From positions 62,001-126,000 of the forward strand of contig NZ_BMFY01000005.1 of NCBI RefSeq assembly GCF_014639315.1: a stretch of DNA of 64,000 bases, read 5' to 3'. The translations under genes were made by a program, and so were the position numbers. Of the stretch, positions 1-7,056 are shown piece by piece. Within the stretch, counting starts at the first letter, position 1. Every line of letters begins with the position of its first letter. The notes beneath the pieces are model-generated. The model searched no databases and was not told the origin of the DNA. It was given only the letters and a program-made list of their open reading frames with translations. The DNA is from Sediminivirga luteola. GTDB taxonomy: Bacteria; Actinomycetota; Actinomycetes; Actinomycetales; Brevibacteriaceae.

Positions 1-711
1 CACCCGCTCCACCGGCACCCCGAGCTCCCGGGCCAGAGCCCGCCATAGCCCGGCCGTCGTCGTATAGCCGATCTGCCGCGCCACTTGGGCGGCCGGAACG
101 CCCGCGAGCAGCTGGGGGACCGCCTCGTTCAGACGGGCGCGGGTGCGCCAGGAGACGAAGGAGAGGCCAGTCTCCTCCCGGAACAGCCGCTGCGCTTGGC
201 GGGCGCTGATGTACTGGCCTGCCGCCAGGGCGCCGAGTGGCAGCGGGGAGTCCACGCATGCCTCGGCGATGCCCCGGGCGGCGGGACTCGTGGGTACGGG
301 CACGGGGAAGCGGACGCCCTGGGAGCGGCGCACGGCGCGGCTGAGCTCCAGGCGGCAGGCCGCCAGTTGCTCTTCGGTGCGCGGCCCGGCCACCAGGACC
401 GAGTTGACCACGGCGGTGATCGTCTCACGCCGGCCGAGCGGTACGACTGCGGTACAGGGCCGGCACGCGGGCACCAGCATCGGCCCGAAGACCGCAGTGC
501 CTTCTTCCTCGACGCGCATGGCGTGCGGCACCGCGAGATCGAGCCAGAGGCTCTCCCGTTCGCGCAGCGGGAACTCCCGGCCCGCTGCCGTGACGACCGC
601 CGCGCCGCTGACCACGTGAATGAGGTGGGGAACGTCGTGGGAGTGCTCGGCATGGCCCAGGAACCGCTCGGCGTTCTCCTGGACCACGGCGGCCAGGGAG
701 TGGTGTGCCAT
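1..711 (-). CDS. AraC-family transcriptional regulator, 3' end outside window
   Basis: The minus strand from an ATG at 711 stays open to base 1, giving 237 codons with no stop, so the C-terminus lies beyond the window. A GGGAGGG ribosome site sits about 9 nt before the ATG. The first ~100 residues look like an AraC-type cupin sensor (HVVSGAAVVTAAGREFPL). From about residue 155 an HTH_18-type DNA-binding domain begins (two helix-turn-helix units, with SARQAQRLFREETGLSF and later RQIGYTT). It is divergent from the siderophore-binding lipoprotein gene, so by context it may be a siderophore-responsive activator of that locus, as known for some AraC proteins. The ligand is an inference; the family call is firm. 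Confidence 0.85.
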   Translation of the reverse strand, partial: MAHHSLAAVVQENAERFLGHAEHSHDVPHLIHVVSGAAVVTAAGREFPLRERESLWLDLAVPHAMRVEEEGTAVFGPMLVPACRPCTAVVPLGRRETITAVVNSVLVAGPRTEEQLAACRLELSRAVRRSQGVRFPVPVPTSPAARGIAEACVDSPLPLGALAAGQYISARQAQRLFREETGLSFVSWRTRARLNEAVPQLLAGVPAAQVARQIGYTTTAGLWRALARELGVPVERV

Positions 712-901
712 TCTCGGCCCTCCCGTGTGCTCCGGGACGGGCCCGGCTGTTCGTTCGTCTCATCTGCGTCGTCGCCCGTCCGTCGGGCGGTCTTGCTCGG
801 CTTTCCCGCCGCCGGGGCGGCCATGTTCGCCCGGTAGTGCCGAAAACCTGTCGCACTGGGCACGGTCCCTGTCCGTTCCGTCCGCGCCGGGATGCCTCTT
901 G

Positions 902-920
902 GAAGATTAGCCTCGCCTTA
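902..920 (-). promoter_or_regulatory. Iron-box-like (DtxR/IdeR) operator
   Basis: Read on the minus strand this 19-mer is TAAGGCGAGGCTAATCTTC, which by eye matches 13 of 19 positions of the DtxR/IdeR consensus TTAGGTTAGGCTAACCTAA. It lies between the divergent AraC gene and the siderophore-binding lipoprotein, about 100 bp upstream of the latter. Iron-dependent repression of the siderophore genes is the simplest reading. The left half is better conserved than the right. The 305-bp gap 712-1016 holds no other feature I can support. Confidence 0.55.
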
Positions 921-1016
921 AGAGATGCGAAAGCCCCGGTCCTGCGATAGCCGCTGCCGGGCCGAGTGGCGGGCGCTCCGCGTGCCGCTCTCACTGCCAG
1001 GAGGATGACGATTCAC

Positions 1017-2030
1017 GTGACCAGACAGCTCCTCGCCGCCCTCGCGGCCACAGCGCTCCTGCTCTCCGGCTGCGGCCAGGCGGGCGGTTCCGGCGCGGGC
1101 GGATCCGCCGAATCCGCGCGGGCGGGAGCCGGGGACGCATCGGCGGCCGGGACGCGCACGGTGAGCACCGCGGAAGGCGAGGTGGCGGTGCCGGCCGATC
1201 CCCAGCGGGTCGTCCTGCTGAACTACGCGCTCGCCGGCTACCTGTACGACCTCGACGTCCCGGTCGTCGCGATGACGCCGGAGGTCGCAGATCAGGCCGA
1301 GGGCGAGTTCTCGGAGTTCTGGGCCGATGACGCCCGCGCGCAGGGCACGGAGTTCATGGCGTGGAGCAGCGACGGATTCGATCTGGAGGCGATCCTCGCG
1401 GCGGAGCCGGACCTGATCGTCGGCGGCGGCATCGGCTTCCCGCTCATGCATGCGCAGCAGGCCTACGACGACCTCTCGGAGATCGCCCCGACGGTGCTGG
1501 TCGCCGGTGAGCACCACGACTGGCACGGGCAGTTCTCCTTCCTGGCGGAGGACGTCTTCGGCAAGCCTGAGACGTACCAGGCGGCGGTGGACCGGTACGA
1601 GGAGCGGATCGACGAGGTCCGGGAAGCGATCACCCTGCCGCCCCTGCCGGCGGTGTTCCTGGCCATCACGAGCGACGAGACCCCGTACGCGCTGGTGGAG
1701 AGCGTCGGGCAGCCCACCGTCTTGGAGGCGGTCGGCATCACGCCTGCCCCGATCTTCGAGGAGAACGACGTCGAGGTCTACGGGGGCGGCGGCGATATGT
1801 TCGAGCTGTCCAGGGAGACCGTGGGGGAGATGGCCGACTACCCGACGGTGTTCGTGCAGGGGTTCAACGGCGATTTCGCCAGCGTCGAGGAGCTCTCCGC
1901 CGACCCGGTCTACGCCTCGCTGGAGGCGTTCCGGAACGGGCACGCCTATGACCTGCCCTACTGGACCCTGCGCGGGGACTACGACGAGACCATGGCTCTG
2001 CTGGACATCGTCGAGGACACCTTCGCCTGA
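1017..2030 (+). CDS. Iron-siderophore ABC transporter substrate-binding lipoprotein
   Basis: Predicted surface lipoprotein (337 aa) that captures a ferric siderophore. A lipoprotein signal runs to the lipobox LLSG-C (Cys19), followed by a Gly/Ala/Ser linker and a FhuD/TroA-like periplasmic-binding fold (VPADPQRVVLLNYALAGYLYD and EPDLIVGGGIGFP are typical). AGGAGG at 999-1004 directly abuts an ATG at 1005, too close to use, so the GTG at 1017 is preferred, although its 12-nt spacing is long; 1005 is the alternative. The stop overlaps the next start by one base (TGATG), implying coupling to the siderophore-interacting protein. No permease or ATPase gene is adjacent. Iron regulation is suggested by the box at 902-920. 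Confidence 0.88.
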   Translation: MTRQLLAALAATALLLSGCGQAGGSGAGGSAESARAGAGDASAAGTRTVSTAEGEVAVPADPQRVVLLNYALAGYLYDLDVPVVAMTPEVADQAEGEFSEFWADDARAQGTEFMAWSSDGFDLEAILAAEPDLIVGGGIGFPLMHAQQAYDDLSEIAPTVLVAGEHHDWHGQFSFLAEDVFGKPETYQAAVDRYEERIDEVREAITLPPLPAVFLAITSDETPYALVESVGQPTVLEAVGITPAPIFEENDVEVYGGGGDMFELSRETVGEMADYPTVFVQGFNGDFASVEELSADPVYASLEAFRNGHAYDLPYWTLRGDYDETMALLDIVEDTFA

Positions 2031-3982
2031 TGGCGGACAGGACGACCGCGCCGCGCGCTGCCAGGACGTTCACGCTTCCCCTCGTCGTGCGCCAGGCGAC
2101 GGTGGTGAGCACGGCGCCGGTGACGCCCCGCATGCTGCGGGTGACCCTGGACGGGGAGGAACTGGCGGCGCTCACCCGGCACGGCATCGCCCATCCGCGC
2201 TGGCAGACGCCCGGGTTCGACGACCACATCAAGCTCATCCTGCACGCCTCCGGGGATCCGAGGCGAGCCGCCGAGGTGCTCCCGGAGCAGACGCCGCACG
2301 GGATCGTCTGGCACGCCGATGACGCCCGCATCACCCGGGACTACACACCCCGGCGGTGGTCGGACGGGACATTCGACCTGGATTTCGTGCTGCACGGGGA
2401 CGGCCCGGCAGAACGGTGGGCCCGCAACGCGGAACCGGGTACGCCGCTGTGGTTCGTGGGGCCCAAGCAGAGCACCCTGCTGCCGCAGGACCTGGACTGG
2501 ATCCTGCTGGCCGGGGACGAGACCGCCCTGCCGGCGCTCGGCCGGTTCTTCGAGGAGCGGCCGAGCCGGGCCCGGGCCGTCGTCGTGGCGTCGGTCTCCG
2601 ACCCGGCGGCGCGGCAGGAGTTCGCGCTGGGTCCGGATGACCGCGTGGTCTGGCTGAGCGCTGCACCCGGGGACCGCGCGGTGCTGGCGGAAGCCGTCCG
2701 ACGTGAGGCGCCGCGAGAAGGGGCGGGATACCTCTGGGCGGCCGCTGAGGCGCGCCAGCTCATCCCGGTCCGGCGCCTGGCCAAACGTGAGCTCGGCCTC
2801 GGCAAGGACCGCAGTGACATCGTGGGGTACTGGCACGCGCGGACGCTTGCGGGCGCCGAGGCTCCGGAGGAGGCCGCCACGCCGGGTGGGCCTGCGGGAC
2901 CTGCTGAGGCGGCAGCCGGCCCGGCCGCGTCCGCCACGGAGCCGGAGAGGGTACCCTCGCCGCTGCCCTGGCTGGCGGTGCGCGCAGCCGTGCGCAGCGG
3001 CCTGCTCGATGTGCTCGCCGATTCGCCGGGACTCCGGCCGGCGGAGGCGGCCGACCGGGCCGGCGCGGATCCGGGCACCGTGCGTGCGCTGCTGCCGGCA
3101 CTCCGCCGGCTCGGGGTGGTCGATGGTGCTGGCGAATCGCTGCGGCTTGCCGAGTACGGTGAGGAGATCGTCGCGGACGAGCACGTCCGCGAGCGTTTCG
3201 ACGGCTACCAGGGCGAGCTGCTCGCGGCGCTGGTGGACGCGGGCTCCGTGCCGGAAGCACCTTCGCCCTGGCAGCGCAGGAGCGGCCGCACGCTGGCCGC
3301 GCAGGCTGCCGCCGATGCCGGTCTTGCCGCCGAACTCGCGGAGGGCGGCGAGGTACTGGCCCATGTGGCGGCGCGGCACGTGCGGGGCGTGGTGACGGGC
3401 GGCGCTCGTGCTGACAGGGCGGACCGGGTTGACGCGATGGCGCCTGGAACTGACTCGGACGGCGACTCGCGGCGTGAGGTGGTGCCTGCTCCCGCCTCGG
3501 CGGGTGACACGGCGCTGGCCTGCCAGGCTGTGCTGGCGATGAGCGGACCCGGCACGGCCGGGCTCCTGGCGGTGCTGCCGTCCGGGTGGCCCGCCGTCGT
3601 CGTCGCGTCAGGTGCCCTGGCCGAGATACTCGCCCAGCAGGCCGGTGAGGGGACGGAGATCACGTGGACGGGAGACTGGCGGGATGTCCCCGCAGGGATA
3701 CCGGCCGTCCTGGCACTGGAGGGCGTTATGCGCACCGACGCGGAGCTGGCGGCGGTGCTGCGGTCCGTTCCGGGTGATACCGCGGTGCTCTACGAGCGCA
3801 CCGAGCCGGACAGCCTGGGCCCGGCCGAAGGCACGGCGGACCTCCATGCGCTCGCGGCCACAGGCACGGGGGTGCGGGACGCCGGGACGCTGACCGGCAT
3901 CGCCGAGTCCGTCGGCTGGACGGTTCAGCGGGTCGAACCGCTCGCCTGGGGCGTCTCCGCTCTGACGTTGAAGCGGACGTAG
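2030..3982 (+). CDS. Siderophore-interacting protein (ferric reductase) fused to methyltransferase-like domain
   Basis: Residues ~15-275 form a SIP/ViuB-type flavin reductase that would release iron from imported siderophores using NAD(P)H. Visible motifs are the flavin motif RDYTPRRW, the GPAERWA segment, and a nucleotide-binding stretch around LLAGDETALPA. After an Ala/Glu/Pro linker (~275-310) comes a second module. It opens with a winged-helix dimerisation domain of O-methyltransferase type (SGLLDVLADSPGLRPAEAADRAG) and runs to residue 650. I see no GxGxG SAM-binding motif in it, so methyl transfer is doubtful. Stand-alone SIPs are roughly 250-300 aa, so this is a true fusion in a single frame. 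It is coupled to the upstream binding protein by a TGATG overlap. Confidence 0.85.
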   Translation: MADRTTAPRAARTFTLPLVVRQATVVSTAPVTPRMLRVTLDGEELAALTRHGIAHPRWQTPGFDDHIKLILHASGDPRRAAEVLPEQTPHGIVWHADDARITRDYTPRRWSDGTFDLDFVLHGDGPAERWARNAEPGTPLWFVGPKQSTLLPQDLDWILLAGDETALPALGRFFEERPSRARAVVVASVSDPAARQEFALGPDDRVVWLSAAPGDRAVLAEAVRREAPREGAGYLWAAAEARQLIPVRRLAKRELGLGKDRSDIVGYWHARTLAGAEAPEEAATPGGPAGPAEAAAGPAASATEPERVPSPLPWLAVRAAVRSGLLDVLADSPGLRPAEAADRAGADPGTVRALLPALRRLGVVDGAGESLRLAEYGEEIVADEHVRERFDGYQGELLAALVDAGSVPEAPSPWQRRSGRTLAAQAAADAGLAAELAEGGEVLAHVAARHVRGVVTGGARADRADRVDAMAPGTDSDGDSRREVVPAPASAGDTALACQAVLAMSGPGTAGLLAVLPSGWPAVVVASGALAEILAQQAGEGTEITWTGDWRDVPAGIPAVLALEGVMRTDAELAAVLRSVPGDTAVLYERTEPDSLGPAEGTADLHALAATGTGVRDAGTLTGIAESVGWTVQRVEPLAWGVSALTLKRT

Positions 3983-4124
3983 GCGGCGGCGTCCATCGTC
4001 ATGGGACGTGTAAGAGAATCGGTGTTTTCTTCACCTATGCCGCGGATGTGGCAAACGACTTGTCACGTCCTGCTTCACGAGCCTCGGTCTGGGTTCCCCG
4101 CCGTCGCCTCATCGAGAGATGGTC

Positions 4125-4162
4125 TTGAACTCACAGTGCGCTGCTATCATATGTGATAGCAG
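4125..4162 (+). promoter_or_regulatory. Promoter and palindromic operator of the FitAB/VapBC-type module
   Basis: A -35-like TTGAAC lies at 4125-4130. Downstream, 4141-4162 is a perfect inverted repeat with 9-bp arms CTGCTATCA and TGATAGCAG around a TATG centre. It overlaps the expected -10 region and ends about 20 bp before the antitoxin start. Position and symmetry fit the known mode of FitAB/VapBC autoregulation, in which the ribbon-helix-helix antitoxin binds a palindrome over its own promoter. Confidence 0.7.
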
Positions 4163-4181
4163 TTGAGGGGGGCGAGTGATC

Positions 4182-4415
4182 ATGGCGTCAATCGTTGTGC
4201 GTGGGCTCGATGAATCCGTGAAGCGGCGACTAGCTGCCCGTGCGAAGGAACACGGCCGATCCATGGAAGCCGAGGTCCGGGAGATCCTGACCCGGGCCGC
4301 CCACCAGCCTCACATCGGGATCGCGCTGATGCATGCGGCTCAAGAAACCGGCGGCATTGACGAGCTTCCTGTCCCGGACCGTTCGGACACCGCACGGGCC
4401 GTGGACTTCGGATGA
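4182..4415 (+). CDS. FitA/VapB-type ribbon-helix-helix antitoxin
   Basis: A 77-residue protein beginning MASIVVRGLDESVKRRL, with the FitA signature RSMEAEVREIL. It is a ribbon-helix-helix DNA-binding antitoxin that neutralises the PIN toxin encoded next to it and represses the operon. The ATG at 4182 was chosen over the GTG at 4176 because the G-rich ribosome site (GAGGGGGG, 4165-4172) is 9 nt away and family members start MASI. The gene overlaps the toxin start by 4 nt (ATGA). The C-terminal tail (residues ~45-77) is the expected toxin-wrapping segment. Confidence 0.88.
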   Translation: MASIVVRGLDESVKRRLAARAKEHGRSMEAEVREILTRAAHQPHIGIALMHAAQETGGIDELPVPDRSDTARAVDFG

Positions 4416-4831
4416 TCGTCCTCGACACCAGCGTCATCTCGGAGATATTCAGTTCCCGGCCCGAGCCCAAGGTCGTGGCCTGGCTGGAATCTCTGACCGG
4501 TGAGGTTGCCATCACAGCGGTCACACTCGCTGAGCTGCTCGCCGGAGTGCGCCGGCTTCCAGACGGCCACCGAAAATCCAGCTTGCGGTCCCAGCTCAAT
4601 GCTGCGCTGGAGCCGTACCGCGACGCGAGGTCTATTCTTCCCTTCGATCACACGGCCTCGGAGCAGTACGCGGAAGTGCTTGCACTGCGCGAGGCGGCAG
4701 GTGCGCCCATCAGCACTGCGGGTGCGCAGATCGCCGCGATCTGCCGAGCGCACAATGCGGCATGCGCCACCCGGAACAGCAGGGATTTCGCCGGGACGGG
4801 CGTGGAAATCATCGACCCCTGGCGAGACTGA
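4412..4831 (+). CDS. FitB/VapC-type PIN-domain toxin, one catalytic Asp missing
   Basis: A 139-residue PIN-domain ribonuclease-type toxin. Conserved acidic residues Asp5 (MIVLDTS), Glu41 (TLAELLAG) and Asp125 (TRNSRDF) are present. The position normally occupied by a catalytic Asp in the motif ISTADAQIAA is Gly104 here (ISTAGAQIAA), encoded ggt where gat would be expected, a single-base difference. PIN nucleases use these acids to hold metal ions, so activity may be reduced or lost while the complex with the antitoxin persists. Translation is coupled to the antitoxin by an ATGA overlap. Confidence 0.87.
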   Translation: MIVLDTSVISEIFSSRPEPKVVAWLESLTGEVAITAVTLAELLAGVRRLPDGHRKSSLRSQLNAALEPYRDARSILPFDHTASEQYAEVLALREAAGAPISTAGAQIAAICRAHNAACATRNSRDFAGTGVEIIDPWRD

Positions 4832-4911
4832 ACTCGCAGGAGCGGCGGACATCGGCAGAGCCCGGACCAGACCGGCCAGCCGTCCCCGCCGACGTGAATA
4901 CCCCGCAGGGC

Positions 4912-5484
4912 TCAGTGGCCGAAGGGGTCCGGGTCGGTGCCCGGCAGCCAGGAATGCCCCGGCTCGTTCCAGCCGAGGGTCTTCTGGGCCTTCTTCCACT
5001 TGCGCGCCCAGCGGTCGTCCAGGCGGTCCACGTACAGCTTGCCCAGCAGGTGATCGTACTCGTGCTGCATGACCCGGGCGAACCAGCCGCGCGCCTCGAA
5101 CTCGACCGGTTGACCGAACTCGTCGACGCCCGTCACCTTGGCCCAGTCCGCCCGCGCGATGGGATAGTTCAGCCCCGGCACGGACAGGCACCCCTCGGCG
5201 TCCTCATCCGGATCCGGGCGGGTCCCCGGGACCTTGGAGGTCACCAGCGTCGGATTCACGACGGTGCCGCTGCGCTGGACGCCCTCGTCGTCCGGGGCGT
5301 CGTAGAGGAAGATCCGCAGGCCGACCCCGATCTGCGGCGCGGCCAGTCCCACGCCGTTGGACGCGGCGAGGGTCTCGCGCATATCGGCGATCAGGCTGCG
5401 CAGATCATCGTCGAAGGTCTCCACGGTCTGCGCGCGCCGGTGCAGGACGGGTTCGCCGTAGACGACGATGGGTCGGATGCTCAT
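4912..5484 (-). CDS. def: Peptide deformylase
   Basis: A metallo-hydrolase (190 aa) that removes the formyl group from the initiator methionine of nascent proteins at the ribosome. All three family motifs are visible: GVGLAAPQ, EGCLSVPG (metal-binding Cys) and QHEYDHL (two metal-binding His and catalytic Glu). The C-terminal extension (RWARKWKKAQKTLGWNEPGH) is usual in actinobacterial forms. The start ATG at 5484 precedes MSIRPIVVYGEPVL. An in-frame extension to 5610 would overlap the kinase gene and was rejected. A TAGACT hexamer 8 nt before the ATG suggests a nearly leaderless transcript of its own, although the kinase gene ends only 37 bp upstream on the same strand. Confidence 0.95.
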   Translation of the reverse strand: MSIRPIVVYGEPVLHRRAQTVETFDDDLRSLIADMRETLAASNGVGLAAPQIGVGLRIFLYDAPDDEGVQRSGTVVNPTLVTSKVPGTRPDPDEDAEGCLSVPGLNYPIARADWAKVTGVDEFGQPVEFEARGWFARVMQHEYDHLLGKLYVDRLDDRWARKWKKAQKTLGWNEPGHSWLPGTDPDPFGH

Positions 5485-5492
5485 GGGCTCCA

Positions 5493-5498
5493 AGTCTA
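5493..5498 (-). promoter_or_regulatory. -10 hexamer of probable leaderless def transcript
   Basis: TAGACT on the minus strand with 8 nt to the def ATG. It follows the same TANNNT-plus-start layout seen at six other genes here, so transcription should begin at or within a base or two of the start codon. Confidence 0.45.
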
Positions 5499-5521
5499 AT
5501 GAACTCCGCGGGCCCGGTGCC

Positions 5522-6655
5522 TCAGGGCAACGAGGCGAGGAACGCGTCCGGGTCCACCGCCAGCAGGCGTTCCAGCGCGCCGCGGGAACGCGCTGAGCGG
5601 TCCCGGGCATAACCGGCGCGCGGCCCGTCGGCGCGAGCGGCCCAGACAGCGGCGTTGACGCCGATCCGCGCGGTGGCGGCCGGGAGCAGCACGCGGCGCT
5701 CCGCTTCCGTCAGCGGCGCCAGCCCGGTCCAGGCACGGGTCACGACCCGCAGCGCATGTGCCGGATCCTCGTAGTGGCGGGACGCGTACGCCGCTGGCAC
5801 CACCAGATCGGCGATGCGCAGGCCCTCGACCATATCGCCGAAGTCCAGCACTCCCGTCACCCGCGGCTCCCGGCCGGAAGCGCCCTCGGCGGTGATGCCG
5901 GGGGCGACGAGGACATTCGAATCGTGCAGATCGTGATGGACCACGGCGCGCGGCAGCACGGGCAGGACGGGCTCCACCTCGGCGGCGAAGCGGGCGGCGG
6001 CCTCCCGCACGAGCGCGGCGACCGCGGGATCGCCGATGCCCGGCAGCGCCTCCTCGATGGAACGGCGAGACCGGCTCAGCTCCCAGGTGTGGCTCACCCG
6101 GACCGGGGCCGGGGGCACTTCGTCGAGCGCCAGCCGCATCCGCGCCGCCGTCCGCCCCAGCTCAGCGAGCAGCCTCTCGTCCGGCAGACCCTCGGACAGC
6201 GGTGCCCCCTCCAGCCACGAGGACACCTGGACCAGGATCTCCTGGCCCCCGTGCGCCCCGGCGCGGCAGCGGGCGGTCAGCGAACCGGAGGACCGGGTGG
6301 GCAGCATCGCCGCGACCGGCAGTCCCCGCTCGGCCAGGGCCGCCTGCACCTCCCCCTGCCAGATGAACGACTCAGGCGAGACCGCCGAAGCCGCCACGGC
6401 CTTGAACACCAGCGGCGCCCGCCCCGTCTCCACCCGGCACACGGTGCTCAGCTCGCCGTCCAGGTAACGCAGCCGGATCGCGGAACTGGCGGAGTCAGCG
6501 GAACCGGCGGAGTCAGCGGTGCCTGCGGCGATGCCGTACTCCTGGCCCAGGATGCGGCGCACCTCGGCCTCGTCGAGCGTCAGCGGTTCCGGGCCCGAGG
6601 CGTCCGGGGATGCCTCCAGAGCGGCGCGCGGCCTCCCGGGTTCGTGGAGTATCAC
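5522..6655 (-). CDS. APH-family small-molecule kinase (hydroxylysine-kinase-like)
   Basis: A phosphotransferase of the aminoglycoside/choline kinase fold (377 aa). The catalytic loop is HHDLHDSN, the metal site is DFGD (VTGVLDFGDMVEGLRIADL), and an N-lobe with VFKAVAAS gives the ATP-binding Lys. The GTG at 6655 (VILHEPG) was chosen because AAGGAG lies 5 nt before it; in-frame ATGs at 6745 and 6829 lack a good ribosome site. It is divergent from a class-III aminotransferase-fold protein. In animals a kinase of this kind and such an enzyme act in sequence: the hydroxyl of hydroxylysine is phosphorylated, then phosphate and ammonia are eliminated. By context this may phosphorylate a small amino alcohol or hydroxy amino acid. 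It is not evidence for antibiotic resistance. Confidence 0.8.
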   Translation of the reverse strand: MILHEPGRPRAALEASPDASGPEPLTLDEAEVRRILGQEYGIAAGTADSAGSADSASSAIRLRYLDGELSTVCRVETGRAPLVFKAVAASAVSPESFIWQGEVQAALAERGLPVAAMLPTRSSGSLTARCRAGAHGGQEILVQVSSWLEGAPLSEGLPDERLLAELGRTAARMRLALDEVPPAPVRVSHTWELSRSRRSIEEALPGIGDPAVAALVREAAARFAAEVEPVLPVLPRAVVHHDLHDSNVLVAPGITAEGASGREPRVTGVLDFGDMVEGLRIADLVVPAAYASRHYEDPAHALRVVTRAWTGLAPLTEAERRVLLPAATARIGVNAAVWAARADGPRAGYARDRSARSRGALERLLAVDPDAFLASLP

Positions 6656-6672
6656 TGCCACTCCTTTTCGTC

Positions 6673-6706
6673 CGCTCAGCCGACCCGTACGCTCAGCCGA
6701 CCCGTA
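6673..6706. repeat. Two tandem copies of a 17-bp unit
   Basis: CGCTCAGCCGACCCGTA occurs twice without a gap, and CGCT of a third copy follows. It lies just upstream of the kinase start in the 401-bp divergent gap 6656-7056. The remainder of that gap is C-rich low-complexity sequence (~6930-7005) and a TAGGCT -10-like hexamer at 7013-7018 serving the aminotransferase-fold gene. The repeat could hold paired regulator sites or be a simple duplication. Confidence 0.6.
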
Positions 6707-7056
6707 CGCTCCGCCGAGGGGGCGTCCGTTCCGTCTTTCGGTCATCTTCTGTCCGCCGGGGCCCGACGGTGGCATGCTCCAGGGCGCGCTCCGAGGCGCC
6801 AGCGTTCTGAACACCGTGCCCCGCCCCAAGCGCTGGTCCTTGTGTTCTCCAGGACGCTACCAGGCGCTTACGTTCGCCTGACGTGCCTGAGCCTGCCCGG
6901 CGATGCAGCACGCGCCCGGCTCGCCGCGCGCCCAGGGTTCATCCCGCGCCCAGCCCGGCACCTGAGCCCCGGCACCCGAGCCCCTGAACCCCGGCCTGGC
7001 GCCGTCCCCGGCTAGGCTGCATAGTGCAGCCGACCGCCGATGCGAGGAACCCGCCG

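Noticed and set aside
999-1010. AGGAGGATGACG before the siderophore-binding gene, similar to the 16-bp response-regulator motif
   Set aside because: The overlap is explained by a Shine-Dalgarno next to an ATG and lacks the TCCT half, so it was not counted as a third site.
5522-6655. Aminoglycoside resistance gene
   Set aside because: Only the general APH fold is present, and the neighbouring PLP enzyme points to metabolism of a small amine or hydroxy amino acid.
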